Positions 17,327 through 25,924 are shown, counted from the first letter of the stretch. The stretch is DNA of 44,175 nucleotides from Gemmata massiliana (GCA_000531095.1 HG799466.1:232715-276889), one strand, 5' to 3'. Notes: generated by a model not told the origin, from the sequence alone. Numbers and translations: made by a program.

Positions 17327-18057
17327 TACGCCCCTGCCAGTTCATCAAGATCGGTGAACGGTGGGGGCGGTTCGTCGGCCAGTTCCGTGAACATCTGCTT
17401 GGTCCGAACCGCCCAGCCGATGAACTGCGCCGTCCCCTCGACCCCAAGGCGCTCGGAGTTCACCACCGCGTCGTAGGCGGTCAGGTCCGCCGGGTCGAGG
17501 GCGAGCGTGCGGTCGAGGAACAGCGCCCGGCGCTCGTCTCTCGCGCGAACCTCTTCGGCCGCTTCCGGCCGGGTCATGCGGAGTTCCTGTGCCACATACG
17601 CGATCCGCGCTTCGTCCGGCGCGATGATGCGGACGTGAATGGTCGTTTCCGGCGGGAGCATGAACCCCGCGGCCCGCCCCAGTATCACGACGTTCCCCCG
17701 CGCGGCCACCGTGAGCACGAGCCGCACGAGGCGGAGCGTGTCGGGGGAGCCGAAGAGATTGCGGGTGCGCTGGAGGTGTTCGAGTTGGGCGTCGGCCCAG
17801 AGCATCGCGTCCGCCGGTACATCGGCAAGGAGCTGCGCGCGGGCGGTGTCGTTTTGAACGAGGTAATCGAGCGTGTCGTGGTCGAACACCTGCCACGAGA
17901 GGATGTCCGCGACCTTTTGTGCGATGGCGGTCCCGCGCGAGCCGGCCTGCCGACTGATGGCGACGGTCAACCCGCGCGGGTGCGTGAGGGCCGTGCGGGT
18001 GTCGTCGCCGCGGTACCCGTGCATTGGTGCGTGAACGAATTCGGGAGGCGAGGGCAT
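17326..18057 (-). CDS. Cytidylate-kinase-like P-loop protein
   Basis: The protein has 243 residues and belongs to the cytidylate kinase-like family: LTVAISRQAGSRGTAIAQKVAD forms a P-loop-like start, FDHDTLDYLV follows, and VVILGRAAGFML and a basic lid region (RMTRPEAAEEVRARDERRALF) come later. The activity is probably nucleoside monophosphate or a related small-molecule phosphorylation; the true substrate is unknown. The ATG at 18057 (AAGG upstream) was chosen over the in-frame extension to 18195, which reads like non-coding sequence. It ends in TAATG with the PNP gene, and the ABC permease gene ends 50 bases before it on the same strand. Confidence 0.85.
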   Translation of the reverse strand: MPSPPEFVHAPMHGYRGDDTRTALTHPRGLTVAISRQAGSRGTAIAQKVADILSWQVFDHDTLDYLVQNDTARAQLLADVPADAMLWADAQLEHLQRTRNLFGSPDTLRLVRLVLTVAARGNVVILGRAAGFMLPPETTIHVRIIAPDEARIAYVAQELRMTRPEAAEEVRARDERRALFLDRTLALDPADLTAYDAVVNSERLGVEGTAQFIGWAVRTKQMFTELADEPPPPFTDLDELAGA

Positions 18058-18107
18058 GGGAACCTTCGTTCGTAACTCACCCCGGCTGGCACTGGCCGAG
18101 CACTGGG

Positions 18108-19160
18108 TCAAATATCGTCGCGGTACTCGAACCGGGAAAACAGCCACATACCGATGATCGTAATAACAACCGGCGCTGCGGCCAGCACCGCCCACGCGGT
18201 TTCGGACGAGACGGCCTGACTGGTGATCGCGGGGAGCATGTCGCCGGGGTGCCCCGCGGCCACGGCTTCATTATACATCAACGAGCGCGTGTAGAAGGTC
18301 AGGCTCAGTAACTTCAAGCTGCCCGGCAGTGCCGCCACCACCGTCTCGAAAAAGAACACGTACACCAGCCCCACCACGACCGGTCGGCGGAAAACCGCAC
18401 CGATCAGGTGAAACAGCGCCGAGAACGCGACCGTTCCCATCGCGACCGCGGGCCAGTATCGCGTCAGCGCCTCGCGCCCGATGTCGCCCGCGGCGAGGCA
18501 CACCGCCACGAACCCGCCCGCACCGAACAAAACGCACCACGGGAGTGTGCCGAGGAACTTCGCTAAGTAGATACCGCTCCGCGGGATGGGTCGCGTCATG
18601 AGCCACACGAGCGAGCGGCTCTCGCGATCCGTACCGAATGCCCCGCTCGCGTAGGAGAGTGTGAACAGTGGCAGGATGAACCCCATGAACACAAGCATGA
18701 TGACCCACCGCGAGTAGGTCATGAAGGCCCAGCTCTGGAGGAACGCTTCGGACCGCATCGCGGCTTGCGGGATCGACAGCATCAGCGAGGTCAGTGCGTC
18801 TTCGGTCGGGTTCAGCGGGTTCGGAACCTCGTGCATCCGGAAGAACAGCATCTCGTCCGCGTCGAGGGCGCGGTAACGGTACCCGGGGGTGAGGCGTTGC
18901 GCCTCTTCCGCATTAGTGTTCGCGCTCCGACGCGCACGCTGGTTCGCGAGATCCCATCCCCCACGAACCGTGACGACCGAGACCCACAACACGACCAGTC
19001 CGAGCAGCGCCACCGACACCCAGCCCATCTGCCGCACGCGCCAGTGCCGCTGAAAGCTCTGCACCACGAGCACGCCCCACGCGCGGAGCACGCTCGGGAG
19101 CTGATCGGGGGGCGCGTCGCTCGTGCCGCTTTCAATTGCGATCAGTGGTTTGTTACTCAT
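18108..19160 (-). CDS. ABC-2-type transporter permease
   Basis: An integral membrane protein of 350 residues with about six hydrophobic helices: one after the basic N-terminus (VSVALLGLVVLWVSVVTV), an extracytoplasmic loop of about 130 residues, then IMLVFMGFILPLFTLSY, CVLFGAGGFVAVCLAA, MGTVAFSALFHLIGAV, VVGLVYVFFFETVVAAL and a last helix before FEYRDDI. The motif FGTDRESRSLVWLMTRPIPR resembles the cytoplasmic coupling region of ABC-2 exporters, and a similar FSHGSLPFYLSKPIGR occurs in the permease at 21547-22479. It has no adjacent ATPase, so it may pair with the ATPase encoded at 20476-21504. MSNKP at 19160 was taken as the start. Confidence 0.85.
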   Translation of the reverse strand: MSNKPLIAIESGTSDAPPDQLPSVLRAWGVLVVQSFQRHWRVRQMGWVSVALLGLVVLWVSVVTVRGGWDLANQRARRSANTNAEEAQRLTPGYRYRALDADEMLFFRMHEVPNPLNPTEDALTSLMLSIPQAAMRSEAFLQSWAFMTYSRWVIMLVFMGFILPLFTLSYASGAFGTDRESRSLVWLMTRPIPRSGIYLAKFLGTLPWCVLFGAGGFVAVCLAAGDIGREALTRYWPAVAMGTVAFSALFHLIGAVFRRPVVVGLVYVFFFETVVAALPGSLKLLSLTFYTRSLMYNEAVAAGHPGDMLPAITSQAVSSETAWAVLAAAPVVITIIGMWLFSRFEYRDDI

Positions 19161-19831
19161 TCGCGTGTCGATCTGCGTTGAAGCTCTTCCACCCGCCACC
19201 TCTGTCGACCGAGCTTCGGGAAGCCCTGCTAACAATTGCTAACGTTTTCGGGTCCGGGAACCAGTGCGCCCGCCGAGAAACGCATCACCGGCTGAGATTT
19301 CTTGCGAACCTGTGCCGATACGTGCCCAGTTCCCCGTTTCGGCTGTAACATTTTGTATCATTTTCTCCATTTTCCAGGGGATTATGCTACTCGGCAGACG
19401 TTCCCGAACCCGATTCTGCTAACATCCACTGCCACCTCTTCCATTTCTTGACCGCTTCGTAACCGCAAAGCGCCTCACGGCCACACCATTAAGTTGAAGG
19501 GCCTAGCAGAATTTTAAACCTATGTTCAGTATTTGTAAAGATCCGAATATGGATTTCATTCGCGCCGCAAACAGGCATCTGCAATCGAAAACGGCGACGA
19601 ACGGAGGTGCAAACTGGCAGCAGCGTTTTTGACAGGATTAACAGGATCAACAAGATTCAGAACAGATTTTGGATCATCTTCATCCGGCCTCACGATTCAC
19701 CGCAGAACCCAACTCCGTACCAACCACGATTCCAACACAGTGCGATTACACGAAACCTTTTTGTATCCTGTCGATCTTGTTAATCCTGTCAAAATGCTTC
19801 TTCCTCGGTATTTGATTAGCATCCGCAATCG
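19161..19831. other. AT-richer intergenic region
   Basis: This 671-base stretch has clearly lower GC than its surroundings (for example TAACATTTTGTATC around 19346) and no convincing coding frame. It holds the inverted 9-bp-period repeat at 19627-19794 and presumably the promoter of the permease gene. Nothing else is recognisable. Confidence 0.6.
19627..19794. repeat. Inverted repeat built from 9-base ACAGGATTA-type units
   Basis: The left arm (19627-19657) starts TTTTGACAGGATTAACA and consists of about three 9-base units (ACAGGATTA, ACAGGATCA, ACAAGATTC). The right arm (19764-19794) is its reverse complement with a few changes. About 106 bases separate the arms. Similar ACAGGATTA strings recur in several bacterial genomes, according to general recollection. 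Confidence 0.7.
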
Positions 19832-20350
19832 CTACTCAGGTGGCACCCCTCGTTCGGCGGAGCTTATCGTGGCCAGTAATCCGGCCGGCTCGATCTGGAA
19901 AGTTACCGCGTCCCTAGTCTGGTGGACCGTGGCGGCTCCCAACCGCCTGTAGAAGCTCATGGCGCCGGCATTGCTCGCGCTGGCGACCCAGGCGATGTGT
20001 GTGCAATCGGCCGCAGTCGCCAGTTCCGCCAGCCGCCCCATCAACACCCGCCCGGCTCCTTGTCTGCGGGCGGACGGGTGAACGTAAAGGTCGTCCAGCC
20101 AGACACTCGGGCGCCCCAGAAAGGACGAGTAACGGAAGTAGTAAAGAGCGAACCCAACAGCCGGGCTCGGTCCACCCGCCAGCAAAGCGAACGCGAACGG
20201 CCGCGGGCCGAAGAGGTGCAGACGGATGAGTTCCTCGCTCGTACCCAGTTCGCCGGCGAAGGCGCCCAACTCTCGGTCGAACTGGGCTTTCGCGCGCACG
20301 AACGCCAACACTTCGGCCGCGTCCGCGATGGTCGCCTCACGCACCTGCAT
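19832..20350 (-). CDS. GNAT-family N-acetyltransferase
   Basis: The protein has 172 residues with the GNAT fold: VREATIADAAEVLAFV at the start, the acceptor-side segment GFALYYFRYSSFLGRPSVWLDDLYV, and the acetyl-CoA loop VHPSARRQGAGRVLMGRL (the Q/RxxGxG/A signature), then NAGAMSFYRRLGA near the end. The overall look is that of the diamine/thialysine-acetyltransferase-like group, but the substrate cannot be told from sequence. It is a cytoplasmic single-domain enzyme and stands between the two ABC transporter segments on the same strand. Confidence 0.9.
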   Translation of the reverse strand: MQVREATIADAAEVLAFVRAKAQFDRELGAFAGELGTSEELIRLHLFGPRPFAFALLAGGPSPAVGFALYYFRYSSFLGRPSVWLDDLYVHPSARRQGAGRVLMGRLAELATAADCTHIAWVASASNAGAMSFYRRLGAATVHQTRDAVTFQIEPAGLLATISSAERGVPPE

Positions 20351-20475
20351 TCGTCACCGTCCTTCGACGACTCTCGTCGAGTTGGTTGTTAGGGTGCCGA
20401 GTTCGGTAATTGGACGCGAAAAAAGTACCTTCCTTGCACGCGCTCCGGGCGCTCACTGCCGTGGATCAGATTCAA

Positions 20476-21504
20476 TCACGTCTTACCCGAACCGCCGAGC
20501 AGGTAGCCCAGGATCGCGTGGGCGGATTCGTCGAGCGGTTCGAGGCGCTGAACTTCGAGCCGGTGCTCGACCGCGAGCCGGCCGAACAGCTCGAAGAACC
20601 GCTTCGGGTTGCGGGCCTTCACCACCAGCGCGGCGACGCCATCCGCGAGTTTCGGCTCCACGTCCACCGCGAGCACTTCTGGCGTTGCGAGCAGCAGGCG
20701 GGCGACCTCGCGCGGGCGGTCCACGTCGATGCGCACGGAGAGCGGGTGGTCGTCGAGCAGGTCGCGGATCTGTTGGAGCGTGCCGACCGCCGCTACCCGG
20801 CCGCGCGCCATGATGACGACGTGGTTCGTCAGCTTTTCTAGCGCTTCGAGTTCGTGGCTCGAAATGAGCAGGCACTTCCCCTGCGCCGCGAGCGCCTGGA
20901 AGAGTTCGAGTAGCTCCTGCCTACCAATCGGGTCGATGCCCGAGAGCGGTTCGTCGAGGATCAGCAATTCGGGGTCGTGTAACAGCGCTTGTGCCAGTTT
21001 GATGCGCTGGCGCATGCCCTTCGAATACCCGCGGAGCTTGCGGTCGGCGCGGTCGGTCATGCCGACGCGGTCGAGTACGGCTTCCGTGCGCCGGGTCGAT
21101 TCGGAGCGCGTATAGCCACACAACCGGGCCATCACCCACACGAACCGCCGGCCGGACAGGTCTTCGTAAAACGCATCGATGTCCGGGCAGTACCCGACCA
21201 GGCGCCGCGCGCGCCAGTCCCACGAATCGGTCCCGCGCACGCTCACGCGGCCGAGCGTCGGCTTCAGTTGCCCGTTCGCCATCCGGAGCAGCGTCGATTT
21301 CCCCGCCCCGTTCGCGCCCACCAGCCCCGTGATTCCGCCCGTGAGTTCGAGCGTCACCTGGTTCAGCGCGAGGACGGTCCCGTACCACTTGGAGACTTGC
21401 TCGAACAGCAACAGGGGGGGGCGAGTTGCGGGCACGGGTGGAGTCGGGGCTACGTCCGCGCGCGGGCGCGGCGGGGCGACGAGTTCCGACTCGGTGCGCA
21501 TCAT
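20476..21504 (-). CDS. ABC transporter ATP-binding protein (second ATPase of the operon)
   Basis: An ATPase of about 342 residues: Walker A GANGAGKST, a Q-loop region (YCPDIDAFYEDLSG), signature YSKGMRQRIKLAQAL, Walker B LLILDEP with LSGIDPIGR, and the H-loop SSHE. The signature serine is in YSKGM instead of LSGGQ, as in many ABC-2-type drug or polysaccharide exporters. A C-terminal domain of about 110 residues (RVAAVGTLQQIRDLLDDHPL and on) is typical of the DrrA/CcmA class. An N-terminal Pro-rich extension of about 30 residues precedes the first strand. ATG 21504 has GAGAG upstream; a GTG start at 21534 is possible. It ends the four-gene ABC operon. Confidence 0.93.
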   Translation of the reverse strand: MMRTESELVAPPRPRADVAPTPPVPATRPPLLLFEQVSKWYGTVLALNQVTLELTGGITGLVGANGAGKSTLLRMANGQLKPTLGRVSVRGTDSWDWRARRLVGYCPDIDAFYEDLSGRRFVWVMARLCGYTRSESTRRTEAVLDRVGMTDRADRKLRGYSKGMRQRIKLAQALLHDPELLILDEPLSGIDPIGRQELLELFQALAAQGKCLLISSHELEALEKLTNHVVIMARGRVAAVGTLQQIRDLLDDHPLSVRIDVDRPREVARLLLATPEVLAVDVEPKLADGVAALVVKARNPKRFFELFGRLAVEHRLEVQRLEPLDESAHAILGYLLGGSGKT

Positions 21505-21546
21505 GGCTGATTCTCTCACCGCTCCGCAGCTCACTCTCGGTATTTT

Positions 21547-22479
21547 TTACTGTACGATCTCCACCGCCTGAATCCGCCGACGCAGGTATAGCACGCACGC
21601 GACCACAACGGCGCTCGTCGCGACCCACGCCTGCCAGTATTCGGGCTGCGGTTGTGGGCGAATGCTCGCGGGGTCCGCGCTCAGGCACGACAAGCCGCAC
21701 AAATAGAGATCGTTCCACAAATCGATGAGCCGCCAGCGCTCGTCTTTCAGCGTCTCCACGAGCCACCCGGAGAGCATCGGAAGCAGCACGAACAGGCCCA
21801 TCCAGATCATTGCCATCGGAACCGTGCGCCGGACGAGTACCGCCGTCGCCACGGTGAGTGGGCTCAGCGTGATCGTGAGCGCGAACCCGTACCCAATGAT
21901 ACCCAGGAGCAGCGTGAAATTTTCGAGGTAGTACGATTTCCAGTCGTAGAGGAGCCCGGCTTCGAGCCACAGGACAATCGCCGGGACCGTGGTCAACAGG
22001 TTGATGAGCGCGCCGATCGCGAGGCACTTTCCCAGAACGTAGTGCCAGCGCCCGATCGGTTTCGAGAGGTAAAACGGCAGACTCCCGTGCGAGAAATCGT
22101 TGCCCACCAGTACCGACCCCGCGAGCGCGAGCACAATGACGAGCACGTACCCCTGGTACCAGATGAAGTTCCCGAACGTGTGATCGGTCCCGTTGAGCGC
22201 GAGCCGGTCGAGGAACCGCGTGATGTTGCGCGCGTTGACCGGAATCCCAGCGAATCGAACCGTCTCGGTGGCGAGCTGGTTCGCGATCCACACCACGAGG
22301 TACTGCGCGTAGAAGAAGAAAAAGAACACGAGCAGCGCGAGCGCGAACAGCCCCCACATGAGCCGCCGGCGCAGGAGCAGCTTCAGCGAGGCGCGGGCCA
22401 GCGCGGTCGAAGCGAACAGAGGACCGCGCGGGGTTCCGCGCCACGGCCGGTAGCGGAGGAGCGTGTCAGTTTGCGCCAT
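21547..22479 (-). CDS. ABC-2-type transporter permease
   Basis: The protein has 310 residues, with a basic N-terminus, then a helix with an F-rich centre (LFALALLVFFFFFYAQYLVVW), an extracytoplasmic loop and about five further helices (VLVIVLALAGSVLVG, LGIIGYGFALTITLSPL, MAMIWMGLFVLLPMLSG, and a final one ending RRRIQAVEIVQ). FSHGSLPFYLSKPIGRWHYVLGK is the coupling-helix region. Its start overlaps the end of the small upstream gene by 14 bases, which suggests translational coupling. It probably forms the membrane half of an exporter with one or both neighbouring ATPases. The cargo is unknown. Confidence 0.9.
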   Translation of the reverse strand: MAQTDTLLRYRPWRGTPRGPLFASTALARASLKLLLRRRLMWGLFALALLVFFFFFYAQYLVVWIANQLATETVRFAGIPVNARNITRFLDRLALNGTDHTFGNFIWYQGYVLVIVLALAGSVLVGNDFSHGSLPFYLSKPIGRWHYVLGKCLAIGALINLLTTVPAIVLWLEAGLLYDWKSYYLENFTLLLGIIGYGFALTITLSPLTVATAVLVRRTVPMAMIWMGLFVLLPMLSGWLVETLKDERWRLIDLWNDLYLCGLSCLSADPASIRPQPQPEYWQAWVATSAVVVACVLYLRRRIQAVEIVQ

Positions 22480-22858
22480 CTTTTGGCTCGTCCGTTGTGG
22501 TGAGCAGAGGGAAACTCACGTCCCGAGCGCGCGGACAAACGTCGTACTTTTTGACATCGCAAAGGGTGCCGTTCACCTGCACCCCCATGTGGCCGACCGC
22601 TTCCCGGCGGAACGTCGCTTCGAGCCGAACGTACTGGTGATGCAACTGTTTCGCGCGCTCCAGCGTGAGTTCCCCGTACCGGATGCTCACCCAGCAGGCG
22701 TTCTGGAACAGCCCGTACTCCCAGTCCTCGCGGTGGAGAAAGAGGTACGTGCCGTCCAGTTCGAGACTGAGAAACCCCTCCACGGCCACTTGTTTCCCGT
22801 CGTACCGTTCGGGGCTGGCGATCAGATTGATAAGAGACAAAAGGATCGGCGGTTCCAT
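22466..22858 (-). CDS. Small OB-like protein embedded in the ABC operon
   Basis: The protein has 130 residues and no signal peptide or membrane helix. The N-terminal SLINLIASPERYDGKQVAVEGFL, together with DGTYLFLHREDW and VRLEATF, suggests a small OB-like beta-barrel, as in several short bacterial proteins that begin with a P-x-x-Y-x-G-K-x-V-x-V-x-G pattern. It lies 3 bases after the first ATPase gene and overlaps the permease start by 14 bases, so it belongs to the same transcript. A link to the transporter (adaptor or regulator) is inference; I know no characterised homologue. Confidence 0.8.
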   Translation of the reverse strand: MEPPILLSLINLIASPERYDGKQVAVEGFLSLELDGTYLFLHREDWEYGLFQNACWVSIRYGELTLERAKQLHHQYVRLEATFRREAVGHMGVQVNGTLCDVKKYDVCPRARDVSFPLLTTTDEPKDGAN

Positions 22859-22861
22859 AGT

Positions 22862-23791
22862 TCAGTTGCTCACCGCGCGCAGGAACAACTCCTCAAGCGT
22901 TTCGTCGTCGCGAACGAGCGCGCGAATGACCACACCTCGCGCGTCCGCGTGCTGGAAGAACGTGAGGTTCGACCACCCGGGCGGAACCGTTACGCGCCAC
23001 TCGCCCTGACCGTTGTCGCCGACGAACTTCACGCCAGCGCCCTCAATGTCCGCGCGGAACGCGGAGAAATCGCCCTGCACGCGCACCCGGAACCGGTCCT
23101 GTCGGCGCGCGCACAGTTCCGCGACCGTGCCCTGCCCGCGCACGCGCCCGCCGGCCACGATAACAACCCGCTCGCACACGGCCTCGACGTCCGCGAGCAG
23201 GTGCGTGGAGAGCAAAATTGATTTGCCGTGGTCGATGCCCAGCGCCTTGATGAGTCGGAGCATCGCGTCGCGGCCCGCGGGGTCGAGACCGGACGTCGGC
23301 TCGTCGAGCAACAGTACGGGCGGGTCGTGAACGAGCGCCTGAGCCAGTTTTGCCCGCTGCTTCATGCCGGCGGAATACTCCTCGACGCACCGGTACCGCG
23401 CTTCTTCCAGTTCCAGGTACGAGAGCACCTCGTGTGCGCGCCGAGTCGCTTCGCGGCGCGGCATCCCGTACAGTTCTCCGGCGAGGCTGACGTACTCGAC
23501 TCCAGTTAAGCCGGGAACGAGCGAATCGGCTTCCGGCATGAACCCGATGAGCCGCCGCAAGCGCCAGTTCCCTTCCGCGTCACGGTCGCCGCCGAGAGTC
23601 TCGTCGAGCACGCGACCGGTCCCGCTCGACGGCGGGATGAGGCCCATCAGAATCTTCAGCAGCGTGGATTTTCCGGCCCCGTTCGGACCGAGCAGCCCGA
23701 TGCGCCCCTGCGGGAGCGACAGCGTGACGTCACTCAGCGCGGTGAACGCACCGAACCGGCGTGTCACGGCGTTGAGTTCAATGAGGGGCAT
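22862..23791 (-). CDS. ABC transporter ATP-binding protein (first ATPase of the operon)
   Basis: The protein has 309 residues: Walker A GPNGAGKST, Q-loop region (GFMPEADSLVPGLTG), signature YSAGMKQRAKLAQAL, Walker B VLLLDEPTSGLDPAGR and the H-loop STH in ILLSTHLLADVEAVC. A C-terminal domain of about 90 residues follows, as in exporter ATPases of the ABC-2 class. ATG 23791 was chosen over 23818 because the longer version reads into the palindromic repeat. The repeat element at 23801-23899 lies directly upstream, between this gene and argJ, so the operon promoter would have to sit in or beyond it. Confidence 0.92.
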   Translation of the reverse strand: MPLIELNAVTRRFGAFTALSDVTLSLPQGRIGLLGPNGAGKSTLLKILMGLIPPSSGTGRVLDETLGGDRDAEGNWRLRRLIGFMPEADSLVPGLTGVEYVSLAGELYGMPRREATRRAHEVLSYLELEEARYRCVEEYSAGMKQRAKLAQALVHDPPVLLLDEPTSGLDPAGRDAMLRLIKALGIDHGKSILLSTHLLADVEAVCERVVIVAGGRVRGQGTVAELCARRQDRFRVRVQGDFSAFRADIEGAGVKFVGDNGQGEWRVTVPPGWSNLTFFQHADARGVVIRALVRDDETLEELFLRAVSN

Positions 23792-23800
23792 GGATGTTTT

Positions 23801-23899
23801 GGTGAACCCCGGCCGCAAGGCCGGGGGTAGGTTGATTGTGCGGCCCTCGCCCTACCGGACTCCAGACAAGCACCCCCGACCTTGCGGCCGGGGTTCACC
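23801..23899. repeat. REP-like palindromic intergenic element, copy B
   Basis: The arms 23801-23828 and 23871-23899 are inverted copies (GGTGAACCCCGGCCGC at the tip) with one mismatch and a 42-base loop. The element ends two bases before the stop codon of argJ. It shares its core with copies A and C but uses GGCC instead of GCCC. Confidence 0.85.
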
Positions 23900-23900
23900 A

Positions 23901-25079
23901 TCAGGTGGTGTAGTCCGCGTTCAGGCGCACGTACTCGGTCGTGAGGTCGCTGGTGTAGAACGTGCTGCGGCCGGAGCCGAGCGCGAACTTCAGTTTGAAG
24001 TGGACCTCGCGGTTGTGCTTCAGGTACGCGGACGCGGCGGCGGCATCGAACGGCAACGGCGCCCCGGACCGGTAGAGCAGCATGTCGCCCATCCACAGCG
24101 ACAGGTCTTTTTCCTCGAACGCCACGCCCGAGTACCCGGCCGCGGAGACGACTCGCCCCCAGTTCGGGTCGGCGCCGAACACCGCGGTCTTCACCAGCGC
24201 GCTCTCGGCGATCGTTTTCGCGATCTGCTTCGCCTCGGCGTCGGTCCGGCACCCCTCGACGTCGATGGTGACGAGGTGCTCCGCTCCCTCCGCGTCAATG
24301 ATGATCTTGCGCGCGAGTTCGATACAGACGTGGCGCACTTCGTGGGCGAAGGCGTCCAGTTCCGCGCCCGCGAGCGGCGGACCGTTCCCGTTGGCGAGCA
24401 GGAACACCGTGTCGTTCGTGCTGGTATGCCCTTCGACGGAGATGCTGTTGAAGCTCTGTTCGGCGGCGATCTTGAGAATGCGGTGCAGGTCCGCGGGGGC
24501 GACCGCGGCGTCCGTGAGCACGAACCCGAGCATGGTCGCCATGTTCGGGCCGATCATCGCCGCACCTTTAGCGAACCCGGTGACCGTGAACGCGGCGTGG
24601 CGGCGCGTCGCGATCTTGATGCCGGTGTCGGTGGTGAGGATCGCGTGGGCCGCGTTCGAGAAGGCGTCGCGCCCGAGCGCGACCTCGCGGGTCGCCTTGG
24701 GTACGCCGGCTTCGAGCACGGGCATCGGGAGCGGGCGCCCGATCACGCCCGTCGACGCGACCAGTACCTGTTCCGGCGGGCACCCGAGTTCGGCTGCAAC
24801 CAGTTCGGTCATGCGCCGCGCATCGCTGAGCCCCTGTTCGCCGGTGCAAGCGTTCGCGTTACCCGAGCAGATCACGATTGCACGCGCGTCCGGGCGCGGG
24901 AGCCGATCGCGGCTCACCTGCACCGGGGCCGCGCACACCCGATTTTGGGTGAAGACGCCCGCGGCCGCGGCCGGGGAGTCGCTCACAATGACGGCCAGGT
25001 CGCGCCGGTCCGGTTCCGTGCGCAGTCCGCTCACAATCCCCGCGAACCGGTAGCCGCGGGCCAGGTGCCATTCGCTCAT
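23901..25079 (-). CDS. argJ: Bifunctional glutamate N-acetyltransferase/amino-acid acetyltransferase ArgJ
   Basis: ArgJ moves the acetyl group from N-acetylornithine to glutamate and, in the bifunctional form, can also acetylate glutamate from acetyl-CoA, in arginine synthesis. The 392 residues show the family marks: SGNANACTGEQG, VASTGVIGRPLPM, TTDTGIK, KGAAMIGPNMATML with the self-cleavage site before the catalytic Thr182, NSISVEGHTSTNDT, and FGADPNWGRV near the end. Cleavage would give the two subunits. No other arginine gene is near. The stop codon almost touches the palindromic repeat. Whether it is mono- or bifunctional cannot be decided from the sequence. Confidence 0.97.
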   Translation of the reverse strand: MSEWHLARGYRFAGIVSGLRTEPDRRDLAVIVSDSPAAAAGVFTQNRVCAAPVQVSRDRLPRPDARAIVICSGNANACTGEQGLSDARRMTELVAAELGCPPEQVLVASTGVIGRPLPMPVLEAGVPKATREVALGRDAFSNAAHAILTTDTGIKIATRRHAAFTVTGFAKGAAMIGPNMATMLGFVLTDAAVAPADLHRILKIAAEQSFNSISVEGHTSTNDTVFLLANGNGPPLAGAELDAFAHEVRHVCIELARKIIIDAEGAEHLVTIDVEGCRTDAEAKQIAKTIAESALVKTAVFGADPNWGRVVSAAGYSGVAFEEKDLSLWMGDMLLYRSGAPLPFDAAAASAYLKHNREVHFKLKFALGSGRSTFYTSDLTTEYVRLNADYTT

Positions 25080-25123
25080 GTCCCAATCCTATCAGCGGGG
25101 GCAAGTCGGAGAAGGGCCGTACC

Positions 25124-25157
25124 AAAAAGCCGAACGGGAGGCGCGGCCCCCCGTTCG
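25124..25157 (-). terminator. Rho-independent terminator after the globin-like gene (minus strand)
   Basis: Read on the minus strand, an 8-bp stem (25150-25157 with 25131-25138) with a GC-rich 11-base loop is followed by GCTTTTT. It lies about 25 bases after the stop of the gene at 25181-25924 and before argJ. Confidence 0.7.
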
Positions 25158-25180
25158 TGCGATCGTCCAGTAGCAAGTGA

Positions 25181-25924
25181 TTAGTTCTTCGGCTTCTCGA
25201 CGAAGTCCTTGCGGACCGCGCCCCACGCCTTACCGAGGGCCGCAAGGTCCACTTCGGTCAGCTTGGTTTTCTTCAACTGCTCGACCATCTTGTCGCTGAG
25301 CGTGTCGAAGTCCGCGTCGGTGAAGGCCACGCCGCCGAGCGCCGACTTCAGGTCCGCGCCGCTGTACTTGAGCGCCCCGCCCGAGTTCGCGCTCACGAAC
25401 GCCACCAGCGCCTGTTCGACCTTGGCGGCGTCGATCTTCTTGTCGCGGAACGGGGCCGCGCTCTCGGCGGCGTTGAGCCACGCGGCGCGGACCAGGGTCC
25501 GCACGTCCTTCTCGCCGCCGAGCCGCTCCCACAAGCTCGTCTTGGTGGTCGGATCCTTCTTCGGCGGGGCGATGTCGTTCTGGATCTCGTCCAGCGCGGT
25601 TCGCAGTTCGATCGCCGCTTCAGCCGGCTTCATTCCGCGTGCGCGTTCCAGCCGGGCCTTCGCCGCGGTCTGCAACTTGGGCCGGTGGTCGAGCAGCGGG
25701 ATCACGGCGAGCAGCGTGCCCTGGTACAGGCGCGCGCACCCGTCGTGGTTGCTCCGAGGGGGGTTGAACAGGTCCGTACCGAGCACCGCCGCTTCGTACA
25801 CGACCGCGACAATGCGCTTGTCCAGTTCGCCTCGTTCGAGCGCCGCGGGCGCCTTTTCGTCCGCCCGCGACAGACCGGCGGTCCCCGCCAGCACAAGCAC
25901 CGCCATCAGAATACGCGCCCGCAT
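25181..25924 (-). CDS. Exported protein with a truncated-globin-like C-terminal part
   Basis: The protein has 247 residues with a signal peptide (MRARILMAVLVLAGTAGLSRA). An N-terminal helical domain follows (IVAVVYEAAVLGTDLFNPP, then LYQGTLLAVIPLLDHRP). From about residue 125, SLWERLGGEKDVRTLVRAAW resembles the first helix of bacterial truncated haemoglobins, and the rest is helical. I do not see a convincing proximal heme His, so heme binding is uncertain. The ATG at 25924 has AAGGGG 8 bases upstream, which decides the start over the longer frame to 25984. A terminator follows. The function is unknown. Confidence 0.8.
   Translation of the reverse strand: MRARILMAVLVLAGTAGLSRADEKAPAALERGELDKRIVAVVYEAAVLGTDLFNPPRSNHDGCARLYQGTLLAVIPLLDHRPKLQTAAKARLERARGMKPAEAAIELRTALDEIQNDIAPPKKDPTTKTSLWERLGGEKDVRTLVRAAWLNAAESAAPFRDKKIDAAKVEQALVAFVSANSGGALKYSGADLKSALGGVAFTDADFDTLSDKMVEQLKKTKLTEVDLAALGKAWGAVRKDFVEKPKN

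Noticed and set aside
20921..22444. Minus-strand open frame of 507 codons across the ABC ATPase and permease genes
   Set aside because: It is out of frame with two well-defined genes on the same strand and is extremely Arg/Ala-rich.
23364..25184. Plus-strand open frame of 606 codons over the ABC ATPase and argJ
   Set aside because: The antisense genes have complete family motifs; the plus frame has none and is a GC-driven shadow.
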